From JAKLKS01 sp964370855 (GTDB lineage Bacteria; Planctomycetota; JAJSAM01; JAKLKS01): a stretch of 9,228 nucleotides of DNA. The notes under the pieces are model-generated. The model was not told where the DNA came from and did no database searches. It saw nothing but the letters and a program-made list of their open reading frames with translations. Positions 1-6,899 of the stretch are shown one piece after another (within the stretch, counting starts at the first letter, position 1; each line of letters begins with the position of its first letter). The stretch is taken from NCBI GenBank assembly GCA_964370855.1, contig CAYJMF010000152.1:1-9228 (forward strand), written 5' to 3'. Position numbers and translations under genes: made by a program.

Positions 1-219
<219 letters not shown>

Positions 220-242
220 CCGCAGGGGCCGTTTCGTGGTCC

Positions 243-252
243 CGCCCGGGCG
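243..252. promoter_or_regulatory. GC palindrome just upstream of the etfD promoter hexamer
   Basis: A perfect 10-base palindrome (CGCCCGGGCG) ends 8 bases before the -10-like hexamer at 261. It lies between a looser inverted pair, GACCGC at 218-223 and GCGGTC at 252-257. This could be an operator or the end hairpin of the upstream gene. At this GC content such palindromes also arise by chance, so support is weak. Confidence 0.2.
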
Positions 253-260
253 CGGTCCGG

Positions 261-266
261 TAGGCT
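261..266 (+). promoter_or_regulatory. Candidate -10 element for a leaderless etfD transcript
   Basis: TAGGCT matches the TANNNT pattern of bacterial -10 elements and ends 7 bases before ATG 274. That distance would put the transcription start at or beside the start codon. No Shine-Dalgarno sequence is visible between hexamer and ATG. I see no convincing -35 hexamer. The same arrangement recurs at 4473-4478 and at 9035-9040 on the minus strand, which strengthens the call. Confidence 0.5.
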
Positions 267-273
267 CCCGGCC

Positions 274-1974
274 ATGGCCGAGCGCGAAACCCTCGAGGTG
301 GACGTCCTGTTCGTGGGCGGCGGTCCCGCCAATCTCGCCGGCGCGTACCACTTCGCAGGCCTCCTGGCGAAGGAGAACGAGCGGCTCGCCGCCGAGGGGC
401 GGCCGAAGCTCGAGCCCTCCGTCCTCCTCATCGACAAGGCGGCCGAGATCGGTTTCCACGCGCTCTCCGGCGCGGTGCTGGATCCCCGCGCGCTCAAGGA
501 GCTCTGGCCGGACTTCGAGAAGGCGGGCTGCCCCCTGGAATCCCCCGTCGTCGAGGACGAGGTGTGGCTCCTCTCGAAGTCGGGGAAGACGAGGATCCCC
601 TTCGTGCCCGCCCCCCTCCGCAACCACGGGAACCACGTCGCCTCCCTCGGGAAGCTCGTCCGCTGGATGGCGGCGCAGGTCGAGGCGCGGGGCGGCGTGG
701 ACGTCTACCCCGGGTTCGGCGCGGCGGAGCCCCTGCTCGAGGACGGGAAGGTCGTCGGCGTGCGCTGCGGCGACAAGGGGGTCGGGAAGGACGGGACGCG
801 GAAGGGGACCTTCGAGCCGGGCCTCGACATCCGGGCGAAGATCACCATCCTCGGCGAGGGGCCGCGGGGCACCGTCACGAAGATCCTCGACCGGAAGTTC
901 GGGCTCGGCGAGGGCCGCAACCCGCAGATCTACGCCATCGGCGTGAAGGAGATCTGGCAGCTGCCCGCGGGCAGCGTGAAGCCCGGGCGGGTCTTCCACA
1001 CCATGGGCTGGCCGCTGGACCGCGACACCTTCGGCGGGGCCTTCGTCTACACCATGGGGAGCGACATGGTGGACATCGGCCTCGTCGTGGGCCTCGACTA
1101 CCGCAACCCCCACCTCGATCCCCACGGCCTCTTCCAGGCGCTGAAGACCCACCCCGCCGTCCGGCCGCTGCTCGCCGGCGGGAAGATGATCCACTACGGC
1201 GCCAAGGCGCTCCCCGAGGGGGGCTGGTACTCCATCCCGAAGGCCTACCTTCCGGGCTGCATGATCGTCGGGGACTCCGCCTCGCTCCTGAACCCGATGC
1301 GCCTCAAGGGCATCCACACGGGGATGAAGAGCGGGATGATCGCCGCCGAGGTCGCCCTCGAGGCGCTCATCCAGGACGAGTACACGGCGGACTTCCTCTC
1401 CCGCTACGAGGACCGGGTGCGGGCCTCCTGGATCGGCGCGGAGCTCAAGGCCTCGCGCAACTTCCACCAGGGCTTCGAGAAGGGGTTCTGGCGCGGGCTC
1501 ATGAACGCCGGGCTCATGCAGCTCAACGGCGGAAAGGGATTCGGCGAGCGGACCGGGATCCGGGCCGGCCACGAGCACATGCGGAAGCTGGCGGAGCACT
1601 TCGGCTCGATGGTCCCGGAGTTCGAGCGGGCGAAGTACGACGGGACCCTCACCTTCGACCGCGTCACCGACGTCTTCTCCTCGGGCACGATCCACGAGGC
1701 CGACCAGCCGCCCCATCTCCGCGTCGCCGACCTGACCCTGTGCGCCACGAAGTGCACGGCGGAGTACGGCAACCCCTGCACCCGCTTCTGCCCCGCGGCG
1801 GTCTACGAGATGGTGGACGTGGAGAAGGTGGAGCCGGGGAAGCCGGCGAAGCGGCTCCAGATCAACTTCGAGAACTGCGTCCACTGCAAGACCTGCGACA
1901 TCATGGATCCCTACCAGGTCATCGACTGGACCACCCCCGAGGGCGGCGACGGGCCGCGGTACGTGAACCTCTAG
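274..1974 (+). CDS. etfD: Electron transfer flavoprotein:ubiquinone oxidoreductase (ETF-QO)
   Basis: This 566-residue protein passes electrons from reduced electron transfer flavoprotein (ETF), fed by acyl-CoA and other dehydrogenases, into the membrane quinone pool through FAD and an iron-sulfur cluster. The family binds the inner membrane face monotopically. Visible features are the N-terminal dinucleotide-binding motif VGGGPAN (14-20), the family motif GFHALSGAVLDP (60-71), the second FAD motif VGDSA (332-336) followed by RLKGIHTGMKSG (343-354), and a C-terminal ferredoxin-like segment. That segment has the expected 4Fe-4S ligands Cys506 and Cys535/538/541 (CVHCKTC). The length is normal for bacterial ETF-QO. 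Start ATG 274 places the FAD motif at the usual distance from the N-terminus; there is no signal peptide. Odd points are three extra cysteines (490, 494, 502) ahead of Cys506, an arrangement that resembles FixX-type ferredoxins. The ETF alpha and beta genes are not in the window. FixC alone is excluded by the fused ferredoxin-like end. Confidence 0.95.
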   Translation: MAERETLEVDVLFVGGGPANLAGAYHFAGLLAKENERLAAEGRPKLEPSVLLIDKAAEIGFHALSGAVLDPRALKELWPDFEKAGCPLESPVVEDEVWLLSKSGKTRIPFVPAPLRNHGNHVASLGKLVRWMAAQVEARGGVDVYPGFGAAEPLLEDGKVVGVRCGDKGVGKDGTRKGTFEPGLDIRAKITILGEGPRGTVTKILDRKFGLGEGRNPQIYAIGVKEIWQLPAGSVKPGRVFHTMGWPLDRDTFGGAFVYTMGSDMVDIGLVVGLDYRNPHLDPHGLFQALKTHPAVRPLLAGGKMIHYGAKALPEGGWYSIPKAYLPGCMIVGDSASLLNPMRLKGIHTGMKSGMIAAEVALEALIQDEYTADFLSRYEDRVRASWIGAELKASRNFHQGFEKGFWRGLMNAGLMQLNGGKGFGERTGIRAGHEHMRKLAEHFGSMVPEFERAKYDGTLTFDRVTDVFSSGTIHEADQPPHLRVADLTLCATKCTAEYGNPCTRFCPAAVYEMVDVEKVEPGKPAKRLQINFENCVHCKTCDIMDPYQVIDWTTPEGGDGPRYVNL

Positions 1975-1975
1975 C

Positions 1976-1996
1976 GCGGGAGTCCGCCGTTCCCGC
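1976..1996 (+). terminator. Possible hairpin after etfD
   Basis: GCGGGA (1976-1981) pairs exactly with TCCCGC (1991-1996) around a 9-base loop, directly after the etfD stop. No T-run follows, so it is not a textbook intrinsic terminator. It may act as a weak terminator or 3' stabiliser. In DNA this GC-rich, chance hairpins are frequent. Confidence 0.3.
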
Positions 1997-2012
1997 CTCC
2001 CCCGTTCCGGGG

Positions 2013-2018
2013 TAGTCT
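2013..2018 (+). promoter_or_regulatory. Candidate -10 element upstream of the TIG-protein gene
   Basis: TAGTCT fits TANNNT and lies 52 bases before ATG 2071, leaving room for a leader of about 45 bases. TTCCCG at 1990-1995 sits 17 bases upstream in the -35 position but is a poor match to the consensus. This gene differs from its neighbours in having a leader with a ribosome binding site. Confidence 0.4.
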
Positions 2019-2057
2019 GGGGGGCGCCGTCGTCCAAGTCTCAGGTCCCTGGCCTCC

Positions 2058-2062
2058 GGAGG
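2058..2062 (+). promoter_or_regulatory. Shine-Dalgarno site (GGAGG) of the TIG-protein gene
   Basis: GGAGG is followed by 8 bases and then ATG 2071, close to ideal spacing. It fixes this start codon and shows that the organism uses anti-SD pairing for some genes. That makes the lack of SD sequences at 274, 4485 and 9028 more telling. Confidence 0.75.
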
Positions 2063-2070
2063 CACTCCCG

Positions 2071-4440
2071 ATGCGCACCGCCCGCGTTGCCGCGCTGATC
2101 CTGCTGGTCCTCGCCGCCGGGAGGCTCGCGCCCCCGCTCCTGGCCGCGGACCCGGCGCCGACGGTGGCCTCCGTCGTCCCCGATCGCGGGGTCGTGACCG
2201 GCGGGTACGACGTCGTCATCACCGGCACGAACTTCACCACCCCCCTGGCCGTCACCTTCGGCGGCCTCCTCTCCCCCTCCGTCGTCATCGACTCCCCGAC
2301 GCAGATCACCGTGGAGGTCCCCCCCCACGCGGCGGGGCCCGTGGACGTGGTCGTCACGCAGACGACGCCCCCCCCGAGCCCTTCGGCGCCGGCCACCTTC
2401 ACCTACGAGGAGGTCCCCTGCCGCGCCTGGGTTCCCCGGGCCCCCGGCTCCGCCACGGGCGGGAACCCCGGCGGCCTCGACGTCACCGTCGTGGACGTGG
2501 CCAACCGCCGCGTGGACGCCTCCCTCGACCTCAACCCCGCCGACGCCCTCCTCCCGACGGACGACGACTGGCGCGTGACGCAGGTGCTCTTCTCCGCCGA
2601 CGGGGCCTGGGCCTTCCTCGCCACGGCGGGGGTGCCCGGCACCAGCGACTCGCGCCGGATCTTCGTGGTGAAGACGGCGCGTCTCCTCGGGACCGAGGAG
2701 GGGGACCCGGTGGCCGCCTCCATGGACACCGAGGGGAACCCCTACCAGCTCGCCCTCTCCGCCGACGGGAAGACGCTCTTCGCCGCCGACGGGGGATCCT
2801 GGAAGGGCTCCTCGACCCTCCTGCCGAACGGCACTTTCCGCGTCTTCAACGTGACGGACCCCGCCGCCCCCGTCGCCGTCGGCACGCCGACGACGACGGG
2901 CATCCTCCCCGTCCTCGCGTGGGACTCGACGGCGTACCGGAAGTGGGGGACCAACTCCTCCTTCACGGGGCAGATCCAGGCGAGGAACTCGAAGACCACC
3001 GTCACCAACGTCGGATCCCACACGATCTCCACCATCGACCTCCCCACCCGCACCGTGGCGGGCACGGAGACGGCGGCCGTGGACGGCGGGGGGCCGATCC
3101 AGCTCTCCGTCTCCCTCCCCTCCCCCTTCTCCGCCGACTACCTCCTCGTGGAGACGACGGACGTCCTCTCCCAGGCGACCTCCTACTTCATACAGCGGCT
3201 CGAGCAGGCGGACCTCGTCGCCAAGGGCCCCGTGTCCCAGGCCGTCTCCTTCTTCCCCGTGCTCCCCTTCCCCGATCTCCAGAACCGCACCGCGTGGCCG
3301 CACCCCGACGGGGAGAGCCTCGTCGCGCTCCCCGCGACGGGGGCGAAGGTCGTGGCCTGGAACCCCGCCAACGGGAACGTGTCGGGTTCGGCCACGGTGC
3401 CCGGCGGCGGGCCGCCGTCGTGCCTCGCCCTGAACGACGTCTCGGGCCTCTTCTACGCCCGCCGCGACACGGGAGGCTGGACCGTGCTCTCGGCCTCGAC
3501 CACGAAGGGGGCGGCCCCCGTCGCGGTGGCGCAGGTCGAGGACGCCACGGGCATCGATTCCCTCCGCGTGGTCGGGGACGGGACGGAGATGGCGGGCACG
3601 GCGACCTCCTCGCTGGCGATCCTCGACGCCGTTTCCGCCTCGCCGACGGCCCACAAGGTCGCCGCGACGGTGGCCCTCCCCCTGGATCCCGCCGGCGGGG
3701 CCCTCTTCCCCCAGCCCGGGGCGGCCTGCCCCCCGGCCCGCACCTTCGTCACCGTGGCCCCGCCGGGGCCGGGCCCGCGGATCACCCTCCCCCTCCCGGC
3801 CACGGTCTTCTGCGTCGACGAGGAGCCGCCGGAGTTCGAGGTGGTCCCGGGGACCGGCGGCGAGGACCTCGTCCTCGAACTGGAGCTCGGCTCCGAGCCG
3901 GACTTCCTGAAGGTGCCCGGGTCGGTGCGCCTGCGGGTGCGGGTCGACGCGGAGACCCTCCGGGCCGTCCCCCCGAGGGGGATATGGCGGAGGGTCCTCC
4001 GCGCCTCCGCCGGGGCCTTCTCCAACCCCTTCTGGGCGCGGGTGAACGAGGTGCTGTCCGACGGGACGCGGGTCTACGGGAAGACCGTGGAGCTGGCCGT
4101 CTGCCCTCCGGAGCCTCCCGTACGCATCTCCCCCACGACGCCCGTGGACGCCGATCCCGAGGCCCCCCCGGAACTGGTCTTCGCAGCCGCGGGACCGGGG
4201 AGGTACTGGATCGAGCTCTACGGACCTGTGGGAGGCTACCTGGGGAGATTCCGCGTCGCCGTGGAGGATGAGGAGGAGGTCGCCGTCACCGTCCCCAGGA
4301 CCGTCTGGAGGAGGGCGGCGCGGAAGGCCGTTCAAGAGGCCCACTCCCAGGTGGGCCAGGTGTTCATCCCGGAGACGGTCTCCTGGAAGGTCGTATTCCG
4401 GGACCTCCTGGGGAGGGAAATCGACTCCGTGGACGAGTAG
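2071..4440 (+). CDS. Secreted IPT/TIG-domain protein with beta-propeller-like core and C-terminal tandem beta modules
   Basis: This 789-residue exported protein is of unknown function. Residues 1-26 form a signal peptide: Arg at 2 and 5, a hydrophobic core at about 7-24, and likely cleavage near Ala25/Ala26. Residues 28-112 match an IPT/TIG immunoglobulin-like fold, starting PTVASVVPDRG, with VVITGTNF in the middle. From about 130 to 550 the chain is Thr/Ser/Asp-rich and carries motifs typical of YVTN/WD-type propeller blades, such as QVLFSADG (171-178) and LALSADGKTLF (227-237), the latter followed by a V..TDPAAPVAVG segment. The last part holds two related modules of about 90 residues, at 586-677 and 699-789, each opening with PPE(F/L) and carrying (I/V)WRR (638-641 and 745-748). 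They resemble FN3/Ig-like folds. There is no recognisable catalytic motif, lipobox or LPXTG. An adhesive, surface or scaffold role is an inference. The start is set by the GGAGG site at 2058. The long antisense open frame is a composition shadow. Confidence 0.85.
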   Translation: MRTARVAALILLVLAAGRLAPPLLAADPAPTVASVVPDRGVVTGGYDVVITGTNFTTPLAVTFGGLLSPSVVIDSPTQITVEVPPHAAGPVDVVVTQTTPPPSPSAPATFTYEEVPCRAWVPRAPGSATGGNPGGLDVTVVDVANRRVDASLDLNPADALLPTDDDWRVTQVLFSADGAWAFLATAGVPGTSDSRRIFVVKTARLLGTEEGDPVAASMDTEGNPYQLALSADGKTLFAADGGSWKGSSTLLPNGTFRVFNVTDPAAPVAVGTPTTTGILPVLAWDSTAYRKWGTNSSFTGQIQARNSKTTVTNVGSHTISTIDLPTRTVAGTETAAVDGGGPIQLSVSLPSPFSADYLLVETTDVLSQATSYFIQRLEQADLVAKGPVSQAVSFFPVLPFPDLQNRTAWPHPDGESLVALPATGAKVVAWNPANGNVSGSATVPGGGPPSCLALNDVSGLFYARRDTGGWTVLSASTTKGAAPVAVAQVEDATGIDSLRVVGDGTEMAGTATSSLAILDAVSASPTAHKVAATVALPLDPAGGALFPQPGAACPPARTFVTVAPPGPGPRITLPLPATVFCVDEEPPEFEVVPGTGGEDLVLELELGSEPDFLKVPGSVRLRVRVDAETLRAVPPRGIWRRVLRASAGAFSNPFWARVNEVLSDGTRVYGKTVELAVCPPEPPVRISPTTPVDADPEAPPELVFAAAGPGRYWIELYGPVGGYLGRFRVAVEDEEEVAVTVPRTVWRRAARKAVQEAHSQVGQVFIPETVSWKVVFRDLLGREIDSVDE

Positions 4441-4472
4441 CCTCCTCCCGTCCTCGTGTCCGCATCCCGTGA

Positions 4473-4478
4473 TACTTT
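4473..4478 (+). promoter_or_regulatory. Candidate -10 element for a leaderless exonuclease transcript
   Basis: TACTTT, a good TANNNT match in very GC-rich DNA, ends exactly 6 bases before GTG 4485. Transcription would then begin on the start codon. There is no Shine-Dalgarno sequence in the intervening CCCGGG. No clear -35 hexamer is visible. Confidence 0.5.
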
Positions 4479-4484
4479 CCCGGG

Positions 4485-5009
4485 GTGACCTTCGTGGCGC
4501 TGGACTTCGAGACCGCCGACCCGATGCGCGACAGCGCCTGCGCCCTGGCCCTGGTACGCGTGGAGGACGGGCGCATCGCGGCACGCGAGACGCGCCTCAT
4601 CCGCCCGCCGCGGAAGGAGTTCTGGTTCACCCACATCCACGGGATCACCTGGGAGCGGGTGCGGGGCGAGCCTGACTTCGCGGCGGTCTGGCCCTCCATG
4701 GAGCACCTCCTCGAGGGGGCGGACTTCATCGCCGCCCACAACGCCCCCTTCGACCGGTCCGTGCTCCGGGCCTGCTGCGCGCGGGCGGGCCTCGAGGGGC
4801 CGGCGCTCCCCTTCCTCTGCACCGTGCGCCTCGCGCGGAAGGTCTGGGAGATCTACCCGACGCGGCTCCCCGACGTCTGCGGGAGGCTCTCCATCCCCCT
4901 ACAACACCACGAGGCCGGCTCCGACGCCGAGGCCTGCGCCACCATCGTCCTCAGGGCGTCGCAGAACGGCGGGCGGAAGGCGGTGGGGGAACTGCTCGCC
5001 GCGGGGTGA
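4485..5009 (+). CDS. DEDDh-family 3'-5' exonuclease (DnaQ-like, stand-alone)
   Basis: This 174-residue protein is a single exonuclease domain of the DnaQ/RNase T superfamily, which removes nucleotides from 3' ends of DNA or RNA using two metal ions. The acidic ligands are all present: Asp7 and Glu9 in the exo I motif DFET (7-10), Asp90 in the exo II motif HNAPFD (85-90), and His142 with Asp147 in exo III (H-x4-D). The histidine places it in the DEDDh class. THIHGIT (49-55) after exo I is also typical of the PolC/epsilon-like branch. There is no polymerase, helicase or BRCT domain, so this is probably not the replicative proofreading subunit; its substrate cannot be told from sequence. The GTG start is chosen because Asp7 would otherwise be lost or the frame would need to reach into the TANNNT element. 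It lies 44 bases after the TIG gene and ends 4 bases from the convergent methyltransferase gene. Confidence 0.88.
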   Translation: MTFVALDFETADPMRDSACALALVRVEDGRIAARETRLIRPPRKEFWFTHIHGITWERVRGEPDFAAVWPSMEHLLEGADFIAAHNAPFDRSVLRACCARAGLEGPALPFLCTVRLARKVWEIYPTRLPDVCGRLSIPLQHHEAGSDAEACATIVLRASQNGGRKAVGELLAAG

Positions 5010-5013
5010 GCCG

Positions 5014-5673
5014 TCAGTTCCAGATCCACTGCTTCCCGGCGGCGAGGGCGACCATGACGGCCACGTTCATCAGCGCCCCGCGCTCCCGCCTCAGCAGCTT
5101 GCCCACGGGGTAGAGGTCCGCAGGGTCCTCCGCCGGCGGGTTCCGGGGGGGCAGGGGCACCCAGAGCGGGACCCGCTTCCGGTACTCCGCGAACTCCGCT
5201 CCGAAGAGCTGCTCCAGCACCGTCTCCTCGTACCGGGCGATGACGTGGTACCAGCCGAAGAGGAACAGCGCCGTCGCCCCCGCGAACCAGGGGAGGTCGC
5301 AGAGGAGCACGAACCCGACGAAGGCCGCGGTGTTGGCGACGTAGAGGGGGTTGCGGGTCCAGGCGTAGGGGCCGGAGTCGATGAGGCGCTTGGCCTTGTG
5401 CTTCTTCGTGCGCGCCGCGCCGCCGATGCGGCGGATGGCGGAGAAGCGCAGGCCCACCCCCGCGAGCACCAGGGCCGCCCCCGCGGGCCAGAGGATCTCC
5501 GGCCGCCCCGTCTCCCCGACGTGGAGGAGGAGGGCGGCGGCGACGAGGGGGAGGTAGATCCAGCCCCTCACGAGGAAGAACCGCCGCCCGAGGCCCCGCA
5601 CGCCCGTGGTGGGGGCGGCGGGCGTCGGGGGCGGCTCGGTCCGGACGGACGGTTCGGGCGGGTGGTCGATCAT
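5014..5673 (-). CDS. Integral-membrane methyltransferase, ICMT/PEMT-like
   Basis: This 219-residue protein belongs by appearance to the isoprenylcysteine carboxyl methyltransferase/phospholipid methyltransferase-like membrane family, which uses S-adenosylmethionine to methylate lipid or prenyl-linked substrates. The first 25 residues are Pro/Thr-rich and probably cytosolic. Hydrophobic segments lie at about 36-51, 60-78, 111-126 and 128-147, with a further one at 199-213. Family signatures are GPYAWTRNPLYVAN (101-114, containing the RNPLY motif before a membrane helix) and, after the fourth helix, EE (149-150) with the FGxxFxxYxxRVPLWVP segment (157-172). The C-terminal helix with end KQWIWN is an additional hydrophobic stretch. 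The start ATG 5673 overlaps the stop of the EboE-like gene as ATGA, and no SD site is visible, so translation probably depends on reinitiation. Bacterial members have diverse or unknown substrates; a role acting on an Ebo-related metabolite is inference from the operon. The longer open frame upstream is shadow of the EboE gene. Confidence 0.87.
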   Translation of the reverse strand: MIDHPPEPSVRTEPPPTPAAPTTGVRGLGRRFFLVRGWIYLPLVAAALLLHVGETGRPEILWPAGAALVLAGVGLRFSAIRRIGGAARTKKHKAKRLIDSGPYAWTRNPLYVANTAAFVGFVLLCDLPWFAGATALFLFGWYHVIARYEETVLEQLFGAEFAEYRKRVPLWVPLPPRNPPAEDPADLYPVGKLLRRERGALMNVAVMVALAAGKQWIWN

Positions 5674-6899
5674 GGGGCGGCACGCCGGGGCGTGGAGTCC
5701 GCCGCGGGGGTGCCTTCCTCCATCATCGGCCCGGCCGGGGTCGGGGATGAGGCCGCCTCCCGGGCGAAGCGGATCTCGGCGGCGATGTTCGAGGCGAGCT
5801 CCCCCGGGGAGCCGGAGAACCCGGGCACCGCGCTCCAGGTGTAGGTCTCCACCTCGAGGACCGGGGGCGTCCCCTCCTCCAGGGCGGCGGCGAGGGCGGG
5901 GGCGACGAGGTCCCGGGTCGTCCGGACCCCGGCCACGACGGCCATGTGCAGCGGGGCGTGGAAGTGGACGCGCCAGGGACGCCGCCTCGACCAGGCCGGG
6001 ATCGCGGCCAGGACCTCGGGGAGATCCATGGCCCGGTGGAGGACGCCGAACCGGTCGAGGGCGCCGACCTGGTGGAGCCACCGGGGCTCGTCGAAGGCGC
6101 GGAGCGCCGCCACCTCCGCGGGATCCGCGGGGTCCACCTCGAGGGCCGCCGAGATCTGCACCTTCGCCACGGGGACTCCGGCGCGCCTGAGGCGGCGGAT
6201 CGCCTCCGCCGGATCCTCCCCGACCACGGCCGCGTGGCAGAGGTCGAGGCAGAGGCCGAGGTGGGGGAGGAGGCGGTCGGCGCGGGAGCCGAGCTCCAGG
6301 GCGAGGTCCCGCCGCCAGAAGTCCTCCGTCTCCCGGCCGGTTTCCAGGGTGCAGCCGGGCTCCGGCTCCGGCGCGAGGACGATGCGCACCCCCGTGGCGT
6401 CGAGGAGCCCCGCGAGGGACTCCGCCGCCGCCGCGAGCCCGCGCGCGAGGGTCCGCGTCTCCGCGGGGCCGTCGGCCCGCCCCTTCCACGCGCCGGGGAC
6501 GGTGGAGATCACGCAGGCGGCGCCGGGCTCCACGAGCCGCGTCGCGGCCCGGGCCGCGGCCTTCGTGTACTCCAGCCGCTCCGGCTCCGACCAGTCGGGG
6601 CGGTAGACGGCCTCCTTCACGCGGGCGCCGTGGAACCCCCCCGCGGGGAAGGCGTTCACGGTGTCGACGCGGAGGCCGCCGTCGCGGAGCCGGGCCTTCA
6701 CCTCCGCCGCGGCGGCCGGCGAGGAGGCGATGGACCAGGCCGCCCGCGCCGGCAGCCAGAGCCCGAGGCCGAGGACGCCCCCGCCGCCGAGGGCGGCGCG
6801 CACCGCCGCCGCGGGCCCCTCGAGCATGGCGAGGAGGGAGGGGAGGTCCTCGGCGTCGTGGACGTTGGTTCCGTAGCAGGGGTCCGGTGCACGGTTCAT
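5670..6899 (-). CDS. eboE: EboE-like metabolite traffic protein (sugar isomerase-type TIM barrel)
   Basis: This 409-residue cytosolic protein matches what I recall of the EboE family, a xylose-isomerase-like TIM barrel from the ebo cluster, which is implicated in delivering metabolite precursors to the periplasm, for example for cyanobacterial scytonemin. Its reaction is not established. Family landmarks in order are CYGTNVH (8-14), NAFPAGGFHG (82-91), VKEAVYRPDW (94-103), ISTVPG (131-136), APEPEPG (176-182), LCLDLCHAAV (216-225), KVQIS (246-250), VHFHAPLH (311-318) and LEVETYTW (348-355). Conserved Glu178/180, Asp219, His222, Gln248, His312/314 and Glu349/351 could bind metal as in sugar isomerases. 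A low-complexity tail of about 27 residues (383-409) is extra. ATG 6899 overlaps the upstream stop as ATGA, with GAGGT about 9 bases ahead as a weak SD; its own TGA overlaps the methyltransferase start. No eboA, B, C, D or F gene is in the window. The open frame extends to 9170 but the extension is shadow. Confidence 0.88.
   Translation of the reverse strand: MNRAPDPCYGTNVHDAEDLPSLLAMLEGPAAAVRAALGGGGVLGLGLWLPARAAWSIASSPAAAAEVKARLRDGGLRVDTVNAFPAGGFHGARVKEAVYRPDWSEPERLEYTKAAARAATRLVEPGAACVISTVPGAWKGRADGPAETRTLARGLAAAAESLAGLLDATGVRIVLAPEPEPGCTLETGRETEDFWRRDLALELGSRADRLLPHLGLCLDLCHAAVVGEDPAEAIRRLRRAGVPVAKVQISAALEVDPADPAEVAALRAFDEPRWLHQVGALDRFGVLHRAMDLPEVLAAIPAWSRRRPWRVHFHAPLHMAVVAGVRTTRDLVAPALAAALEEGTPPVLEVETYTWSAVPGFSGSPGELASNIAAEIRFAREAASSPTPAGPMMEEGTPAADSTPRRAAP

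Noticed and set aside
236..946. 236-codon plus-strand open frame overlapping the start of etfD
   Set aside because: Ser/Arg/Pro-rich shadow translation with no domain, overlapping a clear ETF-QO by about 670 bases.
2041..4584. 847-codon open frame on the minus strand opposite the TIG gene
   Set aside because: Its translation is Arg/Gly/Pro/His-rich with no domain, and it runs antisense to a gene with a signal peptide, SD site and recognisable TIG domain. It is a GC-composition shadow.
5674..6489. Extension of the methyltransferase frame to a start at 6489
   Set aside because: The extra sequence is low-complexity shadow of the EboE-like gene; ATG 5673 gives a normal-length family member.
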